In this document: positions 62,590 to 64,000 of the stretch, one piece after another
Numbering within the stretch: the stretch's first letter is position 1
Layout of the letters: each line of letters starts with the position of its first letter
From: Cytophagales bacterium
GTDB lineage: Bacteria > Bacteroidota > Bacteroidia > Cytophagales > Cyclobacteriaceae
NCBI GenBank assembly: GCA_027317105.1
Contig: DAHVFH010000039.1
Span: 1-64,000 of the forward strand
DNA length: 64,000 nt
Reading direction: 5' to 3'
Position numbers and translations under genes: made by a program
The notes under the pieces: generated by a model
Told to the model about the DNA's origin: nothing
Databases searched by the model: none
What the model saw: only the letters and a program-made list of their open reading frames with translations

Positions 62590-62623
62590 AACTCAAATTT
62601 ACTCAAAATTTCTTCGCTAAGTA

Positions 62624-63577
62624 TCAGCCATTTTTTAAAATCTCACTCAACACCGACTGCGCAGCCCAAACACGATTAGCGGCTTGTTGCGTAACGATGC
62701 TATTGGAACTGTCTAACACTTCATCGCTCAGCTCAACATTTCGTCTCACCGGTAAGCAGTGCATCAGTTTGGCTTTATTCGTGACTTCTAATTTTTTGTT
62801 GGTAAGCATCCATTTTGGATCGTTGCAGTAAATCCTTCCATAGTCTGAGTAGGTACTCCAGTTTTTAACGTAAACGAAGTCAGCGCCTTTTAATGCTTCT
62901 TCCTGATGGGTGGTGATCGTTGCGCCTTTCGTGAATTTTTCATCCAATTCATAATCTTCCGGATGAGAAATTACAAATTCTGCTTTGTCCCAGGCATTTA
63001 CCCATTGTGAAAAACTATTGGCTACGCATTGGGGAAGTGCCTTTACATGAGGCGCCCAAGTCAATACAATTTTAGGTTTTCTTTTTTCTTGGAAGGATTC
63101 CGTGATCGTAATCAAGTCGGTGAGGCTTTGCAGCGGATGAAGCGTAGCACTTTCTAAACTCACCACCGGAATGCCACAATACTTTACAAATTGATTGATG
63201 TATAATTCTTCGTAATCTTCTTCCTTGTTTTTCAACGATGGAAATGTGCGAATCCCCAGGATGTCAAAATATTTTCCCAGGATCGGTGCAGCCTCTTTCA
63301 CATGTTCTACGGTGCTGCCGCTCATGATAGCCTCTTCTTCAAATTCAAGTGCCCAACCATCCTGCCCAACATTAAACACGATAGCGTCCATTCCCAAATT
63401 CTGCGCTGCGATTTGTGTGCTCAATCGTGTGCGCATGCTTGGGTTAAGAAACAATAAACCAATTCGTTTGCCGCTCCCAAGGTTTTTATCAACCAGTGGA
63501 TTTTTTTTATACAAAAGCGCTTTGTCAATTAACTTTTGGATTTCAGGTGAATCGTGTACGGATAAAAATGTCTTCAT
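62624..63577 (-). CDS. argF': N-acetyl/N-succinylornithine carbamoyltransferase
   Basis: 317 residues. The carbamoyl-phosphate loop reads NPSMRTRLS where OTCase has STRT; HCLPVRRNVEL and the MSGSTVEHVKEAAPIL block are typical of the acetyl/succinyl-ornithine enzymes of Bacteroidota. It carbamoylates the acylated ornithine, so deacylation by ArgE comes later in this pathway. Three bases separate it from argD. Confidence 0.92.
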   Translation of the reverse strand: MKTFLSVHDSPEIQKLIDKALLYKKNPLVDKNLGSGKRIGLLFLNPSMRTRLSTQIAAQNLGMDAIVFNVGQDGWALEFEEEAIMSGSTVEHVKEAAPILGKYFDILGIRTFPSLKNKEEDYEELYINQFVKYCGIPVVSLESATLHPLQSLTDLITITESFQEKRKPKIVLTWAPHVKALPQCVANSFSQWVNAWDKAEFVISHPEDYELDEKFTKGATITTHQEEALKGADFVYVKNWSTYSDYGRIYCNDPKWMLTNKKLEVTNKAKLMHCLPVRRNVELSDEVLDSSNSIVTQQAANRVWAAQSVLSEILKNG

Positions 63578-63580
63578 TGT

Positions 63581-64000
63581 TTATGAGAGTTCGATGGCTA
63601 ATGCATTTAACAACAGATCAGCTTCTTCTTTTTTTAATGCGAGCGAAGGTAATAACCTCACCGTGTTGGGTTTAGCTTCACCTGTAAAGACCCGATGTTT
63701 TTGTAATAAATTTGTCCTCAAGCCCGAAGAGGATTCAGGTAAGTCGAAGCCGATCATTAACCCACGGCCGCGAACTTGTGTTATTGTTTTAAATCCTTTT
63801 AATTTTTCGATCCAGTAATTGCCTAATTCAGTGGCGTTATTCATTAAGCTTTCGTTTTGGATAACCTCAAGCACGGCAAGAGAAGCTATGCAGGCTAGGT
63901 AGTTGCCTCCAAATGTTGTGCCGAGCATACCGCTCCACGGCTTGATTTCGGGAGCGATTAAAACTCCTCCAACAGGAAAGCCATTGCCCATTCCTTTGGC
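63581..64000 (-). CDS. argD: acylornithine aminotransferase, partial (cut by window end)
   Basis: The C-terminal ~139 residues of a class III PLP aminotransferase. AKGMGNGFPVGG directly follows the PLP Lys region; TFGGNYLACIASLAVLEVI and RGRGLMIGFDLP are family blocks. The rest lies right of the window. Upstream gene of the arg operon here. Confidence 0.92.
   Translation of the reverse strand, partial: AKGMGNGFPVGGVLIAPEIKPWSGMLGTTFGGNYLACIASLAVLEVIQNESLMNNATELGNYWIEKLKGFKTITQVRGRGLMIGFDLPESSSGLRTNLLQKHRVFTGEAKPNTVRLLPSLALKKEEADLLLNALAIELS

Noticed and set aside
63225..63818. Plus-strand 197-codon frame opposite argF' and argD
   Set aside because: It is antisense to two well-conserved enzymes; its composition is that of a shadow frame.

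Overview
The window reads as a chromosomal segment of a member of the Bacteroidota, most likely a Cytophagales-type bacterium. The signs are moderate G+C, few Shine-Dalgarno sequences, several matches to the Bacteroidota -7 promoter element TAnnTTTG, SprB-like repeats, DUF5777 and DUF5618 proteins, many lipoproteins and outer-membrane beta-barrels, and an acetyl/succinylornithine carbamoyltransferase in place of ordinary OTCase. I saw no rRNA, tRNA, CRISPR array, transposase or phage gene. The taxonomic placement is inference.

Left part (1-20 kb): two alpha/beta hydrolases; a PadR regulator and a MacB/FtsX-type permease with a GxxExxY gene between them; a minus-strand cassette (M19 dipeptidase, D-threonine-aldolase-like PLP enzyme, RidA, GntP permease) that looks like D-amino-acid salvage and is interrupted by a broken GxxExxY gene; thioredoxin; a NarL-type two-component pair; and DNA polymerase III alpha with a fused proofreading exonuclease. 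At 19.9-23.8 kb lies the succinate dehydrogenase operon sdhCAB. It is preceded by an unlisted 42-residue membrane protein and a perfect 14-bp inverted repeat next to the sdhC start.

Centre (23.8-43.2 kb): a nitrogen-oxide and low-oxygen respiration island. On the minus strand run a c-type cytochrome, clade II nosZ, a membrane protein, nosL, nosD, nosF and nosY, followed by fasciclin, CopD-like, cupin and truncated-haemoglobin genes. Upstream is a three-gene unit of CuA subunit II, haem-copper subunit I and a Sco/SenC protein. Subunit I has Asn where oxygen reductases carry the active-site Tyr, so the unit resembles the norSY-senC nitric oxide reductase (sNOR). Together these genes could take NO to N2O to N2; no nitrite or nitrate reductase is present. 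Next come crp/fnr, ccoS (58 codons), ccoI and three universal stress proteins. Divergent from these is a FixL-like PAS histidine kinase with a response regulator that fuses a receiver to a Crp/Fnr domain. FNR-type palindromes of the form ATGAT-N4-ATCAT stand in front of most of these units and of a cytochrome operon at 51.9 kb. They suggest one regulon for low oxygen or NO.

Right part (43.2-64 kb): an ECF sigma factor with an anti-sigma/beta-barrel partner heads an operon of OB-fold, YceI and SprB-repeat/cytochrome c proteins. Next are two haem-motif lipoproteins with a DUF5777 barrel, then a Rieske protein and a porin flanked by two cytochromes. These look like periplasmic and outer-membrane electron-transfer modules. 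After an S9 peptidase, a Kef-type antiporter, an M48 protease and a DUF2721 protein, the window ends in a minus-strand arginine operon (argD partial, argF', DUF5618, argB, argE, Nudix, argH). In it argE appears to end at a premature stop codon.
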